Origin: Acidimicrobiales bacterium
GTDB taxonomy: Bacteria; Actinomycetota; Acidimicrobiia; Acidimicrobiales; VFJN01
Length of the DNA: 55,438 bases
Reading direction: 5' to 3'
NCBI GenBank assembly: GCA_035316325.1
Contig: DATHJB010000069.1
Span: forward strand, 1-55,438
Shown here: positions 6,148-15,617 of the stretch, piece by piece
Numbering within the stretch: position 1 is the first letter of the stretch
Layout: each line of letters opens with the position of its first letter
Made by a program: the position numbers and the translations under genes
The notes under the pieces: model-generated
What the model was told of the DNA's origin: nothing
The model's input: the letters and a program-made list of their open reading frames with translations, nothing else
Database searches by the model: none

Positions 6148-9060
6148 GTGACCATGGAGACGCCGACGCTCGCGGGGTCCGGCGTCTCGGACCGGGAGGC
6201 CGAGGTGCTCGCCCTGCTCGGGGAGCACCTGACCAACGCCGAGATCAGCGCGCGCCTCTTCATCTCGGTCCGGACGGTCGAGAGCCACGTGTCGTCGCTG
6301 CTGCGGAAGCTGGGCGTCGCCGACCGCAAGGCCCTGTCCCACTTCGCCGAGGACATCAGCCGTGACCGCGCCGTCGTGTCGCCCGTCCGGAGCCTCGCCC
6401 GGCCCACCCTGCCGGCGCCGCTCACGTCGTTCGTCGGCCGCGAGGCCGAGCGCGCCGCCCTCGCCGAGGCCCTCGACGGCCAGCGGCTGGTGACCGCGGT
6501 CGGCCCCGGCGGCATCGGCAAGACCCGGCTGGCGCTGGCCGTCGCCGCCGACCTGGCCGGCCGGTTCGACGACGGCGTCTGGTACGTCGACCTGGTGCCG
6601 GTCACCGACCCGGCCATGATCGCCGGTGCCGTGGCCGCCGTGCTCGGCCTGGGCGAGCAGTCGGGCCGCTCGATCGAGGACACCGTGCTCACCCACCTGG
6701 CGTCGGCCCACGTCCTGCTGGTGCTCGACAACTGCGAGCACCTGGCCGACAGCGTCGTGGTGTTCGTCGAGCGGCTGCTGGCGGCGAGCCCCCGGTCGTC
6801 GGTCCTGGCCACCAGCCAGGCCCGGCTGCTGGTGCCGTTCGAGCGGGTGTTCCCGGTGGCGGGGCTGTCGCTGTCGGCCGACGACGGCAGCGCCGACGCC
6901 GTCGCCCTCTTCGTCGAGCGGGCCGAGGCGGTGGGCAACCCGCCGCTCGCCGACGACGACCTGCCTCGCGTCGCCGCCATCTGCGCCCAGCTCGACGGCA
7001 TGGCGCTGGCCATCGAGCTGGCCGCCGCCCGCCTGCCCACGCTGGGCCTCGACGGCCTGGAGGCGGGCCTGGCCGACCGCCTCGACCTGCTCGCCGGGCG
7101 GGCCCGGGTCGACGACCGGCACAGTTCGCTGCGGGCCGCCATCGACTGGAGCTACGCCCTGCTCGAGCCGTCCGACCAGGCGGTGCTGCGCCGGGTGTCG
7201 ATGTTCGCCGCACCGTTCCGGGCCGACGACGCCGCCCAGGTCGTCGGGTTCGCCGCGATCGCGGCGGGCGACGTGGCCCGCTCGCTGGCCCTGCTCGCCG
7301 ACCAGAGCCTGCTCGTGGTCGTGCCGGGCAACCCGGGCCGCGGCGCCGGCAGCGGCACCCGCTACCGGGCGCTCGAGACCATCCGCCAGTACGGCGGCGC
7401 GGTGATGGACGAGGCCGGCGAGCTGGCGGAGGTCCGCCGCCGCCACCTGCTCTGGTCGTGCGACGCCGCCCGGCGCCTCCACGACCCCGTCGCCACCCAC
7501 GGCTCGGCGATCCCACCGGTCGACTGGGTCGACGACTTCGACCGCACCGCCGACGACCTGCGGGCCGCGCTCGGCTGGGCCGCCACCGACGCCGCCTGTC
7601 GAGCCGACGCCCACCAGCTGGCCACGACGCTCGGCGACCTGACGTTCGCCCGCGGCCTCACCAGCGAGGCCCAGCGCCGCTACCTGCAGGCCGCCGACCT
7701 GGCCGCCGACGACGTGGCGCGGGCGGTCGAGCTGCGCCGGGCCGCCAGCGCGGCCCAGAGCCGGCACCTGGGCGACGAGTCCCTCCGCCTCACCCACGAG
7801 GCCGCGGAGATCGCCCTGCGGGCCGGCGACAAGGAGCTGGCGGCCGAGTCCCTCGCCCACGCGGCGATGTTGATCCAACGCTGCCCGGGCACGCTGTCGC
7901 ACGTCCCGTCCGACGAGGAGATCGACGCGCTGCTGACCCGGGCCCATGCGCTCGCCGTCTCGCTGGCCCAGCCCAGCACCCGCCTCGACGCCGTGCTGCT
8001 CATCGCCGAGGCGTTCCGGCAGGAGGAGCGCGACCCCGTCACGGTGCTCCTGGCCGAGCGCGCCGTCGATCTGGGGCGCCGGCTGGGCGCCGTGGAGGTG
8101 GAGAGCGCGGCGCTCGACGCGCTCACGTCGGTCCAGCTGGCCATCGGCAACGCCTACGAGGCGGCGGCGACCGCCCGCCGCCGCACCGAGATGCTGCTGA
8201 CCATGCCGACCAGCGCCGCGACCGGCTTCGAGCTGCCCGACGCCCTGCAGATGGCCAACGAGTGCAGCATCGCCACCGGCGACCTGCGCGCCGCCCGCGA
8301 CTTCGGCGAGCGGATCCTCGCCCTGCCGCTCTACCACGGCGAGGGGCACCTGGCGACGCCCCGGCTGATGGTGGTCGAGGCGCTCGCCGGCAACTGGGAG
8401 CTGGTGCACTCGTTGGGGCGCCGCTTCCGCGACGAGTGGCTCCGGGCCGGGCGACCACCCACGTCGAACCTGGCCATGGGCGCGAGCGCCGCGGCCATGG
8501 TGCACGGCCTCCAGGGCGACGACGAGGCCTACGACGATTGGCAGTCCATCGTGCGGGACCTGCGGGCGGCGCTGGTGGCCCGCTACGGCTCCGACATGCG
8601 GGCGAACCCGGCGTTCGACGCCGTGGTGCTGCTGCACCGCGGCGACGCCGAGGGAGCGCTGGCGGTGCTGGCCGACGGGCCCGAGTCGTTCCGCACGTGG
8701 CACGCGGGCCGCCTGCGCCAGTGGTACGCCGGGCTGTGGGCGGAGGCCGCGGTGCTGGGCGGCCACCCCGAGGCGCCCGAGCGGCTGGAGCGGGCGCGGC
8801 TGGCGACCACGGCGAACCCCATCGCCCGCGCCCTGGTCGACCGGGCGGCGCTCCTCGCCGAGGCGGGTGACCCGAGCGAACCGAGCGAGAAGGGCCTCCT
8901 CGACTTGGCCGAGGCCCTCGACGCGGCTGATTGCCACTACCAGGCCGCCCGGACCCGGGTGTTCGCCGGCGGCGCGGCCCGCACCGAAGGCGAGGCGGCG
9001 CTGGCCCGCATGGGAGCCATCGTCATGGTCGTCCCGACAGGATCCGGTCAGAATTCTTAG
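6148..9060 (+). CDS. LuxR-type HTH/NB-ARC-like ATPase transcriptional regulator
   Basis: 970 residues from GTG 6148 (ATG 6154 is equally possible). A CAGAAT hexamer ends 6 nt before GTG, suggesting leaderless translation. Unusually, the LuxR-type HTH is at the N-terminus (SDREAEVLALLGEHLTNAEISARLFISVRTVESHVSSLLRKLG, about residues 10-52). It is followed by a linker and a STAND-type ATPase: LTSFVGREAE, Walker A GPGGIGKTRL (about 118-127), Walker B VLLVLDNCEHL (near 190) and the TSQARLL sensor. The C-terminal half is an alpha-helical TPR-like repeat region. Proteins like this sense an unknown signal through the repeats and use nucleotide state to switch DNA binding. Targets are unknown; the downstream subtilisin is a candidate. 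Confidence 0.88.
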   Translation: MTMETPTLAGSGVSDREAEVLALLGEHLTNAEISARLFISVRTVESHVSSLLRKLGVADRKALSHFAEDISRDRAVVSPVRSLARPTLPAPLTSFVGREAERAALAEALDGQRLVTAVGPGGIGKTRLALAVAADLAGRFDDGVWYVDLVPVTDPAMIAGAVAAVLGLGEQSGRSIEDTVLTHLASAHVLLVLDNCEHLADSVVVFVERLLAASPRSSVLATSQARLLVPFERVFPVAGLSLSADDGSADAVALFVERAEAVGNPPLADDDLPRVAAICAQLDGMALAIELAAARLPTLGLDGLEAGLADRLDLLAGRARVDDRHSSLRAAIDWSYALLEPSDQAVLRRVSMFAAPFRADDAAQVVGFAAIAAGDVARSLALLADQSLLVVVPGNPGRGAGSGTRYRALETIRQYGGAVMDEAGELAEVRRRHLLWSCDAARRLHDPVATHGSAIPPVDWVDDFDRTADDLRAALGWAATDAACRADAHQLATTLGDLTFARGLTSEAQRRYLQAADLAADDVARAVELRRAASAAQSRHLGDESLRLTHEAAEIALRAGDKELAAESLAHAAMLIQRCPGTLSHVPSDEEIDALLTRAHALAVSLAQPSTRLDAVLLIAEAFRQEERDPVTVLLAERAVDLGRRLGAVEVESAALDALTSVQLAIGNAYEAAATARRRTEMLLTMPTSAATGFELPDALQMANECSIATGDLRAARDFGERILALPLYHGEGHLATPRLMVVEALAGNWELVHSLGRRFRDEWLRAGRPPTSNLAMGASAAAMVHGLQGDDEAYDDWQSIVRDLRAALVARYGSDMRANPAFDAVVLLHRGDAEGALAVLADGPESFRTWHAGRLRQWYAGLWAEAAVLGGHPEAPERLERARLATTANPIARALVDRAALLAEAGDPSEPSEKGLLDLAEALDAADCHYQAARTRVFAGGAARTEGEAALARMGAIVMVVPTGSGQNS

Positions 9061-9145
9061 GGAACTCCTAGGTGTGCGTCTGATGTGACCGGGTAGGTGG
9101 CCTCCGGCACGGACAGGATGGGGACGACCACGAAGGGGGACCCCC

Positions 9146-10441
<1,296 letters not shown>

Positions 10442-10480
10442 CGATGTCCTCCCAGCCCTAGCTCCGACTCCGACGCCCGG

Positions 10481-10519
10481 TCGTGCTCGGGCCGCCCCTT
10501 CAGGTGGGCTCGAGCACGA
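10481..10519. terminator. Bidirectional terminator hairpin
   Basis: TCGTGCTCG 10481-10489 pairs with CGAGCACGA 10511-10519. The hairpin lies between the convergent subtilisin and ribonuclease genes, and its right arm is within the last codons of the ribonuclease gene. Confidence 0.5.
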
Positions 10520-11951
10520 TCTGGCGTTGGACGGGGTCGGCGGACGCGATCCGGACCGTCACCTCGTCGCCGAGGCCGAGGGTGTGGCCGGCGATGCGCG
10601 ACTGGATGGCGGGGTCGCGGCACACGACGGTCGAGCCCTCGTCGTCGGCGGCCACCACCGACACCCGGATGGTCCGACCCACCATGGGCCGTAGCACCAG
10701 CGCCTCCACCAGGTCGACGGCGGCGCGGGCGGCGCCCGACTCCCGGCTGCCGGTGGACTGCAGGGCGTGCGGCAGGTCGGGTAGGCGCTCGGTCGCCCAG
10801 GCCGGCGGGGTGTCGCCCGCTTCCAGCGCCAGGCACACCTCGATGGCGTAGCGGTCGCCCAGCCGGCGCAGCGGAGCGGTGACGTGGGCGTACTGCGCGG
10901 CGACGGCACCGTGCTCCATGTCGGGCCCGGACGCAGCGGCGGCCGGGAGCGCCAGGTAGCCGGCGCCCCGCAGGCCCCGCGCGGCCAGCGCCAGCAGGGC
11001 GGCCTCGTCGGGGATCTCGCTCCTCAGGCTGCGCACGAGGTCGGCGTAGGTGGCGCCCTCGGGCCAGCCGACGTGCAGCGCCCGGGCGGTGCGGCGCACC
11101 TGGGCCAGCACCTTCTTGCCCGCCGGCGGCATGGTGCGCAGCAGCCCCACGCCGGCCGCGGCCATCCGCTCGGCCGCCACCATCCCGGTGAGCAACGACA
11201 CCTGGGCGTTCCACCCCATCGACGGCAGCGTCGTCTCGAAGTCGATGCGGTAGCCACCGTCGTCGGCCTCCACCTGCTGGGCGGGCAGGTCGAGGCTGAC
11301 CCCGCCCCGGGCCACCTCCTGCCGCATCCGCACCTGGCCGACCTCCCGCAGCAGCACCAGCGTCTGCTCCGCGTGGCCCTGGTCGACGGCGTGCTGGACC
11401 TGCTCGTAGGTGAGCTGGGCGCGGCTGCGGACGACGGCCCGCTCCACGGTCGCCGACTCGACGGCGCCGTCGGCGTCGAGGTCGACGGTCCACAGCACCG
11501 CCGGGCGGTCCTCGTCGGGCAGGAGGCTGGCGGCGCCCTCGCCGAGGGCGGGCGGGTGCAACGGGGCGCGGCCGTCGGGCAGGTAGAAGGTGAGACCGCG
11601 GTCCCAGCAGGCGGCGTCGAGGGCCCCGCCGGGCTCGACGAAGGCGGCCACGTCGGCGATGGCGTAGTGGACCCGCCAACCGGGGCCGTGGGCTTCGATG
11701 TGCAGGGCCTGGTCGAGGTCGCGGCTGCCCGGCGGGTCGATCGTGACGAACGGCAGGTCGCGGGCATCACGCCGCCGGCCGTCGCCGATGTCGCCGTCGA
11801 GCCCGCCCAGCACCCTCGGCGCCGCCGCCTCGGCCTCGGCGGCCACCTCGGGCGGGTGCGGCCCCGGCACCTTCTGCTGCTGACGGATCAGGGCGAGGCC
11901 CTCGACCACGGTCGGATCGTCGACGGCGATGTGCAACGGGACGTTCGGCAC
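10500..11951 (-). CDS. RNB-domain exoribonuclease (RNase II/R-like, short form)
   Basis: 483 residues from GTG 11951. The RNB core starts with FVTIDPPGSRDLDQAL, giving metal-ligand Asp at about 72, 78 and 80; the fourth position of the canonical D-x5-D-x-D-D pattern is Gln81. HYAIADVAAFV and YLPDG are further RNB blocks, and APLRRLGDRYAIEV resembles the region around the RNA 3' end. It lacks the N-terminal cold-shock domains of RNase R and ends in a short S1-like tail (LGDEVTVRIASA). The family degrades RNA 3' to 5' in the cytoplasm. TAGGGT ends 8 nt before the start, so the mRNA is probably leaderless. Confidence 0.88.
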   Translation of the reverse strand: MPNVPLHIAVDDPTVVEGLALIRQQQKVPGPHPPEVAAEAEAAAPRVLGGLDGDIGDGRRRDARDLPFVTIDPPGSRDLDQALHIEAHGPGWRVHYAIADVAAFVEPGGALDAACWDRGLTFYLPDGRAPLHPPALGEGAASLLPDEDRPAVLWTVDLDADGAVESATVERAVVRSRAQLTYEQVQHAVDQGHAEQTLVLLREVGQVRMRQEVARGGVSLDLPAQQVEADDGGYRIDFETTLPSMGWNAQVSLLTGMVAAERMAAAGVGLLRTMPPAGKKVLAQVRRTARALHVGWPEGATYADLVRSLRSEIPDEAALLALAARGLRGAGYLALPAAAASGPDMEHGAVAAQYAHVTAPLRRLGDRYAIEVCLALEAGDTPPAWATERLPDLPHALQSTGSRESGAARAAVDLVEALVLRPMVGRTIRVSVVAADDEGSTVVCRDPAIQSRIAGHTLGLGDEVTVRIASADPVQRQIVLEPT

Positions 11952-11959
11952 GGTGCGGG

Positions 11960-11965
11960 ACCCTA
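11960..11965 (-). promoter_or_regulatory. -10 element TAGGGT for the RNB ribonuclease (leaderless)
   Basis: On the minus strand TAGGGT ends 8 nt before GTG 11951 with no ribosome-binding site between. Confidence 0.45.
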
Positions 11966-12016
11966 CCCAGAGAGCTAACTTGCCTCGACGCAAGTATGTG
12001 ACGACGGGGGGAACCG

Positions 12017-13096
12017 GTGTCCGAGACGCAGGCCGAGCTCGCGCTCGGCGCGACCACCGACGTGACCGCGGCGTGGTGCACCGCCGCACTGGCCGACCAC
12101 CTCGACGGCGCCCGCGTCACGGAGTGCACCACCAGCCCGGTCGGCACCGGCCAGGTGTCCGACACGCTGCGACTGCGCCTCGGCTACGACCCGCCCGGCG
12201 CCGGACCTCCCAACCTGGTCGCCAAGGTCACCGCCGCCGCCGAGGCCAGCCGGGCCGCGGCCCTCATCGCCCGCACCTACGAGATCGAGGCCGCGTTCTA
12301 CCGTGAGCTCGCCCCGACGCTGCCGGTCCGCACGCCCCGCTGCTACCTGTCGGCCTACGACCCGCCGGGCAACACCTACACGGTGGTGCTGGAGGACCTC
12401 GCCCCGGCCCGGCAGGGCGACCAGATGGCCGGCTGCAGCCTCGACGAGGCCGAGCTGGCGCTGGCCGAGATGACGCTCCTCCACGCCCCTCGCTGGGGCG
12501 ACGCCCGCCTGACCGGGCTGCCCTGGCTGCACCGCATCGCACCCGACACCCCCGAGCGGATGGCCGGGCTGGTGGGCGCGTTCTCCGGCGGCTTCCTCGA
12601 CCGCTACGCCGACGGCCTCGAGCCCGAGGTCGTCGCCCTGGTCGAGCGGTTCGTGCCCCGGATCGCCGCCTACGTCGCCAACCAGCCGGAGCCGTGGAGC
12701 GTGGCCCACGGCGACTTCCGGGTCGACAACCTGCTGTTCGGCGGCGACGACGGACGGGTGGCAGTGGTCGACTGGCAGACCGTGGTGCACGGACCGGGGC
12801 TCGCCGACCTGGCCTACTTCCTCGGCGCCAGCCTGCCGATCGCGGTCCGGCAGGACCACGAGCGCGCCCTGGTCGCCAGCTACCACCGCCGGCTCGCAGC
12901 TCTGCACGTCGACCTGAGCTTCGACGACTGCTGGACCGGCTACCGCCGCTACGCCTTCGGCGGCCTGATCATGGCGATCGTCGCGTCGGCGCTGGTGGAG
13001 CGCACCGCCCGGGGCGACGAGATGTTCACCACCATGGGCAACCGCCACGGTTGCCACGCCCTCGACGTCGATGCGGAGGCCTTGCATTCGTGCTGA
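12017..13096 (+). CDS. Phosphotransferase family protein (aminoglycoside/choline-kinase fold)
   Basis: 359 residues from GTG 12017, with GGGGG just upstream. The kinase-like fold shows the nucleotide-lobe lysine in LVAKVT (about 68-72), the catalytic loop HGDFRVDNLLF (His231, Asp233, Asn238) and the metal-binding Asp252 in VVDWQTV. This arrangement is closest to the EcKinase/APH-like group that phosphorylates small hydroxylated molecules; the substrate is unknown. The stop overlaps the next small gene, and a TetR regulator follows, so the three form a compact unit that may handle one compound. Confidence 0.87.
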   Translation: MSETQAELALGATTDVTAAWCTAALADHLDGARVTECTTSPVGTGQVSDTLRLRLGYDPPGAGPPNLVAKVTAAAEASRAAALIARTYEIEAAFYRELAPTLPVRTPRCYLSAYDPPGNTYTVVLEDLAPARQGDQMAGCSLDEAELALAEMTLLHAPRWGDARLTGLPWLHRIAPDTPERMAGLVGAFSGGFLDRYADGLEPEVVALVERFVPRIAAYVANQPEPWSVAHGDFRVDNLLFGGDDGRVAVVDWQTVVHGPGLADLAYFLGASLPIAVRQDHERALVASYHRRLAALHVDLSFDDCWTGYRRYAFGGLIMAIVASALVERTARGDEMFTTMGNRHGCHALDVDAEALHSC

Positions 13097-13293
13097 CGTT
13101 GGCAGGGGGTGACATCATCGGCGGGGAGGCTGACGGGCGCTGGGCGCAGCGCTACGGTCCCCTCGGAGGCGGGCTGAACCAGGTCCGGGTGCGGACGGAC
13201 GACGGCCGGGAGGGGACGGCGATCATCGAGCTGACAGGCGCACACCAGCATCGGTACTTCCCGGTGGCCCGAGCGGACGACCTTCCGGCGTGA
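13090..13293 (+). CDS. Small protein, possibly a C-terminal remnant of a larger protein
   Basis: 67 residues from GTG 13090, overlapping the phosphotransferase stop by 7 bp and the TetR start by 4 bp (GTGA). Third-codon-position GC is as high as in neighbouring genes, so the frame is or recently was translated. The protein has the feel of a domain end: GGGLNQVRVRTDDGREGTA, then ELTGAHQHRYFPV and a short tail. There is no hydrophobic core of its own at the N-terminus. It may be a genuine small subunit, or the surviving 3' end of a protein whose front was deleted. I could not assign a family with certainty. Confidence 0.6.
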   Translation: MLTLAGGDIIGGEADGRWAQRYGPLGGGLNQVRVRTDDGREGTAIIELTGAHQHRYFPVARADDLPA

Positions 13294-13913
13294 CGACGTT
13301 CCCGCCCGCATCGAGGGTCCGGCGCACCCAACGGGAACGTTCGTCGGCCTCGGCCAGCCGCCTGCTCGACGCCGCCATCGAACTGATCGCCGCCCAGGGC
13401 TTCGCCGCCACCACCCAGGCCGACATCGGCACCCGCGCCGGCTACAGCCGGGCGATGGTGCGGGAGCGCTTCGGTTCGGCCGAAGCCTTGCTCGACGCCC
13501 TGTTCGAGCGGCTGGTCGACCGCTGGCACCTCGAGATCGCCCCGCTGCTCGAGGGCCACACGGGCCCCGAGCTGCTGTCCATCGCTCTGGAGGCGTTCCG
13601 CGACCGCCTGCGCGACCGGCCCGTGGAGGCCCGCGCCCTGTTCGTGCTGCAGTTCGAGGCCACCGGACCGATGGCGGTGCTGCGGGAACGGGTGGCGGCG
13701 GTGAACCAGGCACTGCTGGCGTCGATCGCTGCGAGGCTGAGCGAGGGCCAGGCCGCCGGCACCGTCCGCCCCGACGTCGACCCGGAGACCGCCGCCCTCG
13801 ACTGGGTCGCCACCCTCCGCGGCGCCACGTTCCTCTGGCTGATCGACGAGGACTTCGACCTCGACACCTTCGTCGCCCGCTGGTCGCAGCAACAACCCAC
13901 CCTCTACGGCTGA
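13290..13913 (+). CDS. TetR/AcrR family transcriptional regulator
   Basis: 207 residues from GTG 13290. The DNA-binding domain is typical: RLLDAAIELIAAQGFAATT, then the HTH QADIGTRAGYSRAMVRERFGSAEALL (about 42-67). The ligand-binding C-terminal half is all-alpha with Leu/Ala-rich helices. The start overlaps the preceding small gene, so it is co-transcribed with the phosphotransferase cluster and probably controls it in response to a small hydrophobic ligand. Confidence 0.9.
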   Translation: MTTFPPASRVRRTQRERSSASASRLLDAAIELIAAQGFAATTQADIGTRAGYSRAMVRERFGSAEALLDALFERLVDRWHLEIAPLLEGHTGPELLSIALEAFRDRLRDRPVEARALFVLQFEATGPMAVLRERVAAVNQALLASIAARLSEGQAAGTVRPDVDPETAALDWVATLRGATFLWLIDEDFDLDTFVARWSQQQPTLYG

Positions 13914-13933
13914 CATCTTCGGCCTCCTCAGCA

Positions 13934-15130
13934 CTATCGATCGGGGAGCAGGGGGACCGTGAGGTCGGGGTCGTGGCCCAGGAGCACCGCGCGGGTGATG
14001 GCGGTAGAGCCGAAGCGGGTGCGGACGTCGTCGAGGGTGGCGTCGAGGGCGCCGCCGCTGCCCCGGCGGAACGGCAGCACCAGCTGCACGGCGGAGGCGT
14101 CGGACAGGTTGCCGACCGCCACGCCCACCAGCGTGATGCCCTGCCGGCGGACCAGCGGCTGGGCCTTGGCCATCAGGTCGCGCGCCACTCCCAGCACGGT
14201 GCCGGTGTGGGCGGTGGCCCGGTCGAGCGTGTGCGACCGGGTGGCCCGGGTGAAATCGTCGAAGCGGAGACGCAGGACCACCGTGCGCCCCACCCGCTGG
14301 GCCGCCCGCAGGCGCCGGCACACCCGGTCGACCAGCGCCACCAGCGACTCGTCGACCAGCCCCGCCGCCTTGGGCCGACTGCCCAGCGCCCGCTGCGCCC
14401 CCATCGAGCGACGCCGCCGCCCCACCACCACCGGCCGGGGGTCGCGGTTGTGGGCCAGGGCGTGGAGGTGCCGACCGCCGGCCGGCCCCAGCATCGCCAC
14501 GAGCGCCGACTCGGGCAGCTCGGCCACCTCGCCCACGGTGTGGACGCCCCGGGCCTGCAGCTTGTCGGCGGTCACCGGCCCGACACCCCACAGCCGGCGC
14601 ACCGGCAACGGGTGCAGGAACGCCAGCTCCCCCTCCGGCGGCACAACCAGCAGCCCGTCGGGCTTGGCGACCGCACTGGCCACCTTGGCGAGGAACTTCG
14701 TGCGGGCCACACCCACGGTGATCGGCAGCCCCACCCGCCGCTGCACCTCCGCCCGCAGCCGCACGGCGATCTCCCGCGGGGTGCCGGCGATGCGCCACAG
14801 CCCGGCGACGTCGAGGAACGCCTCGTCGATGGACAAGCCCTCCACCAGCGGCGAGGTGTCGTCGAACACCCCGAACACCGCCTTGCTGGCCTCGGAGTAC
14901 ACCGAGAACCGGGGCTCGACGACGACGGCCTGCGGGCACAGCTGCCGGGCCTGCCGGCCGCCCATCGCCGTGCGGACGCCGAACGCCTTGGCCTCGTAGC
15001 TGGCCGCCAGCACCACGCCCCCGCCCACCACGACCGGCCGCCCCCGCAACTGGGGACGGTCCCGCTGCTCCACCGACGCGTAGAACGAGTCGAGGTCGGC
15101 GTGCAGGATGGTGGCCTGCCCGGCGTTCAC
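13934..15130 (-). CDS. dinB: DNA polymerase IV (Y-family translesion polymerase)
   Basis: 398 residues from GTG 15130; ATG 15148 would add six residues, but that codon lies upstream of and beside a LexA-type box, so the internal GTG is favoured. The palm acidic residues are in ATILHADLDSFYASVE (Asp12 by this start) and in LSIDEAFLDV (Asp102, Glu103). The helix-hairpin region GVGPVTADKLQARGVHTVGE and the little-finger domain follow. QLVLPF near the C-terminus resembles a beta-clamp-binding motif. The enzyme copies past DNA lesions at low fidelity. It is convergent with the TetR gene, with 20 bp between stops. Confidence 0.93.
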   Translation of the reverse strand: MNAGQATILHADLDSFYASVEQRDRPQLRGRPVVVGGGVVLAASYEAKAFGVRTAMGGRQARQLCPQAVVVEPRFSVYSEASKAVFGVFDDTSPLVEGLSIDEAFLDVAGLWRIAGTPREIAVRLRAEVQRRVGLPITVGVARTKFLAKVASAVAKPDGLLVVPPEGELAFLHPLPVRRLWGVGPVTADKLQARGVHTVGEVAELPESALVAMLGPAGGRHLHALAHNRDPRPVVVGRRRRSMGAQRALGSRPKAAGLVDESLVALVDRVCRRLRAAQRVGRTVVLRLRFDDFTRATRSHTLDRATAHTGTVLGVARDLMAKAQPLVRRQGITLVGVAVGNLSDASAVQLVLPFRRGSGGALDATLDDVRTRFGSTAITRAVLLGHDPDLTVPLLPDR

Positions 15131-15143
15131 GAACACATGTTCG
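15130..15143. promoter_or_regulatory. LexA/SOS box at the dinB start
   Basis: CGAAC 15130-15134 and GTTCG 15139-15143 separated by 4 bp form the actinobacterial-type LexA box CGAAC-N4-GTTCG, a perfect palindrome. It touches the GTG start of the polymerase gene on the minus strand and is 54 bp before the VOC gene on the plus strand. Confidence 0.65.
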
Positions 15144-15182
15144 CACATCCTGAGGCGTCACGGAAACACCGAAAGGGAGCCG

Positions 15183-15188
15183 TAAGGT
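15183..15188 (+). promoter_or_regulatory. -10 element TAAGGT for the VOC gene (leaderless)
   Basis: TAAGGT ends 8 nt before ATG 15197, and the gap has no ribosome-binding site. Confidence 0.45.
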
Positions 15189-15196
15189 CGAACGCC

Positions 15197-15568
15197 ATGG
15201 ATTGGAAGATCGAGCTCATCGCCATCCCCGTGACCGACGTCGACCGGGCCAAGGCCTTCTACACGGAGCAGGCCGGCTTCAACGCCGACCACGACCACCA
15301 GGTGAACGACGACCTGCGCTTCGTGCAGCTCACGCCGCCGGGGTCGGCCTGCTCGATCACGATCGGCACCGGCGTCACCGACGCCCAGCCCGGCTCGGTG
15401 AAGGGCATGCAGATGGTGGTCGCCGACATCGAGCAGGCCCATCAGGAGCTCAGCGACCGCGGCGTCGACGTGAGCGAGGTCCAGGACTTCCCGTGGGGCC
15501 GCTTCGTCTTCTTCAGCGACCCCGACGGCAACTCCTGGGCCGTCCAGGCGATGCTCCCCCAGCCCTGA
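15197..15568 (+). CDS. VOC family protein (glyoxalase/bleomycin-resistance fold)
   Basis: 123 residues. IPVTDVDRAKAFYTEQAGF is the first beta-alpha-beta half and VVADIEQAHQELSDRGVDV the second; FFSDPDGNSWAVQ is the closing strand typical of the family. The fold supports metal-dependent lyases, dioxygenases and ligand-binding resistance proteins; function here is open. It is a close relative of the VOC protein at 26757-27179 (same PVTDVDRAK, LRFVQLTPPGS and DDPDGNSW-type blocks), so the two are probably paralogues. The 3' end is followed by a strong hairpin. Confidence 0.87.
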   Translation: MDWKIELIAIPVTDVDRAKAFYTEQAGFNADHDHQVNDDLRFVQLTPPGSACSITIGTGVTDAQPGSVKGMQMVVADIEQAHQELSDRGVDVSEVQDFPWGRFVFFSDPDGNSWAVQAMLPQP

Positions 15569-15575
15569 CGCGGGT

Positions 15576-15606
15576 GAGTCCCCGCCCGGGGAGCGGACGG
15601 GGACTC
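15576..15606. terminator. Hairpin between VOC and ABC permease genes
   Basis: GAGTCCCCG 15576-15584 pairs perfectly with CGGGGACTC 15598-15606. It lies between convergent stops at 15568 and 15618, as expected for a shared terminator. Confidence 0.5.
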
Positions 15607-15617
15607 GCGACAAGGGG

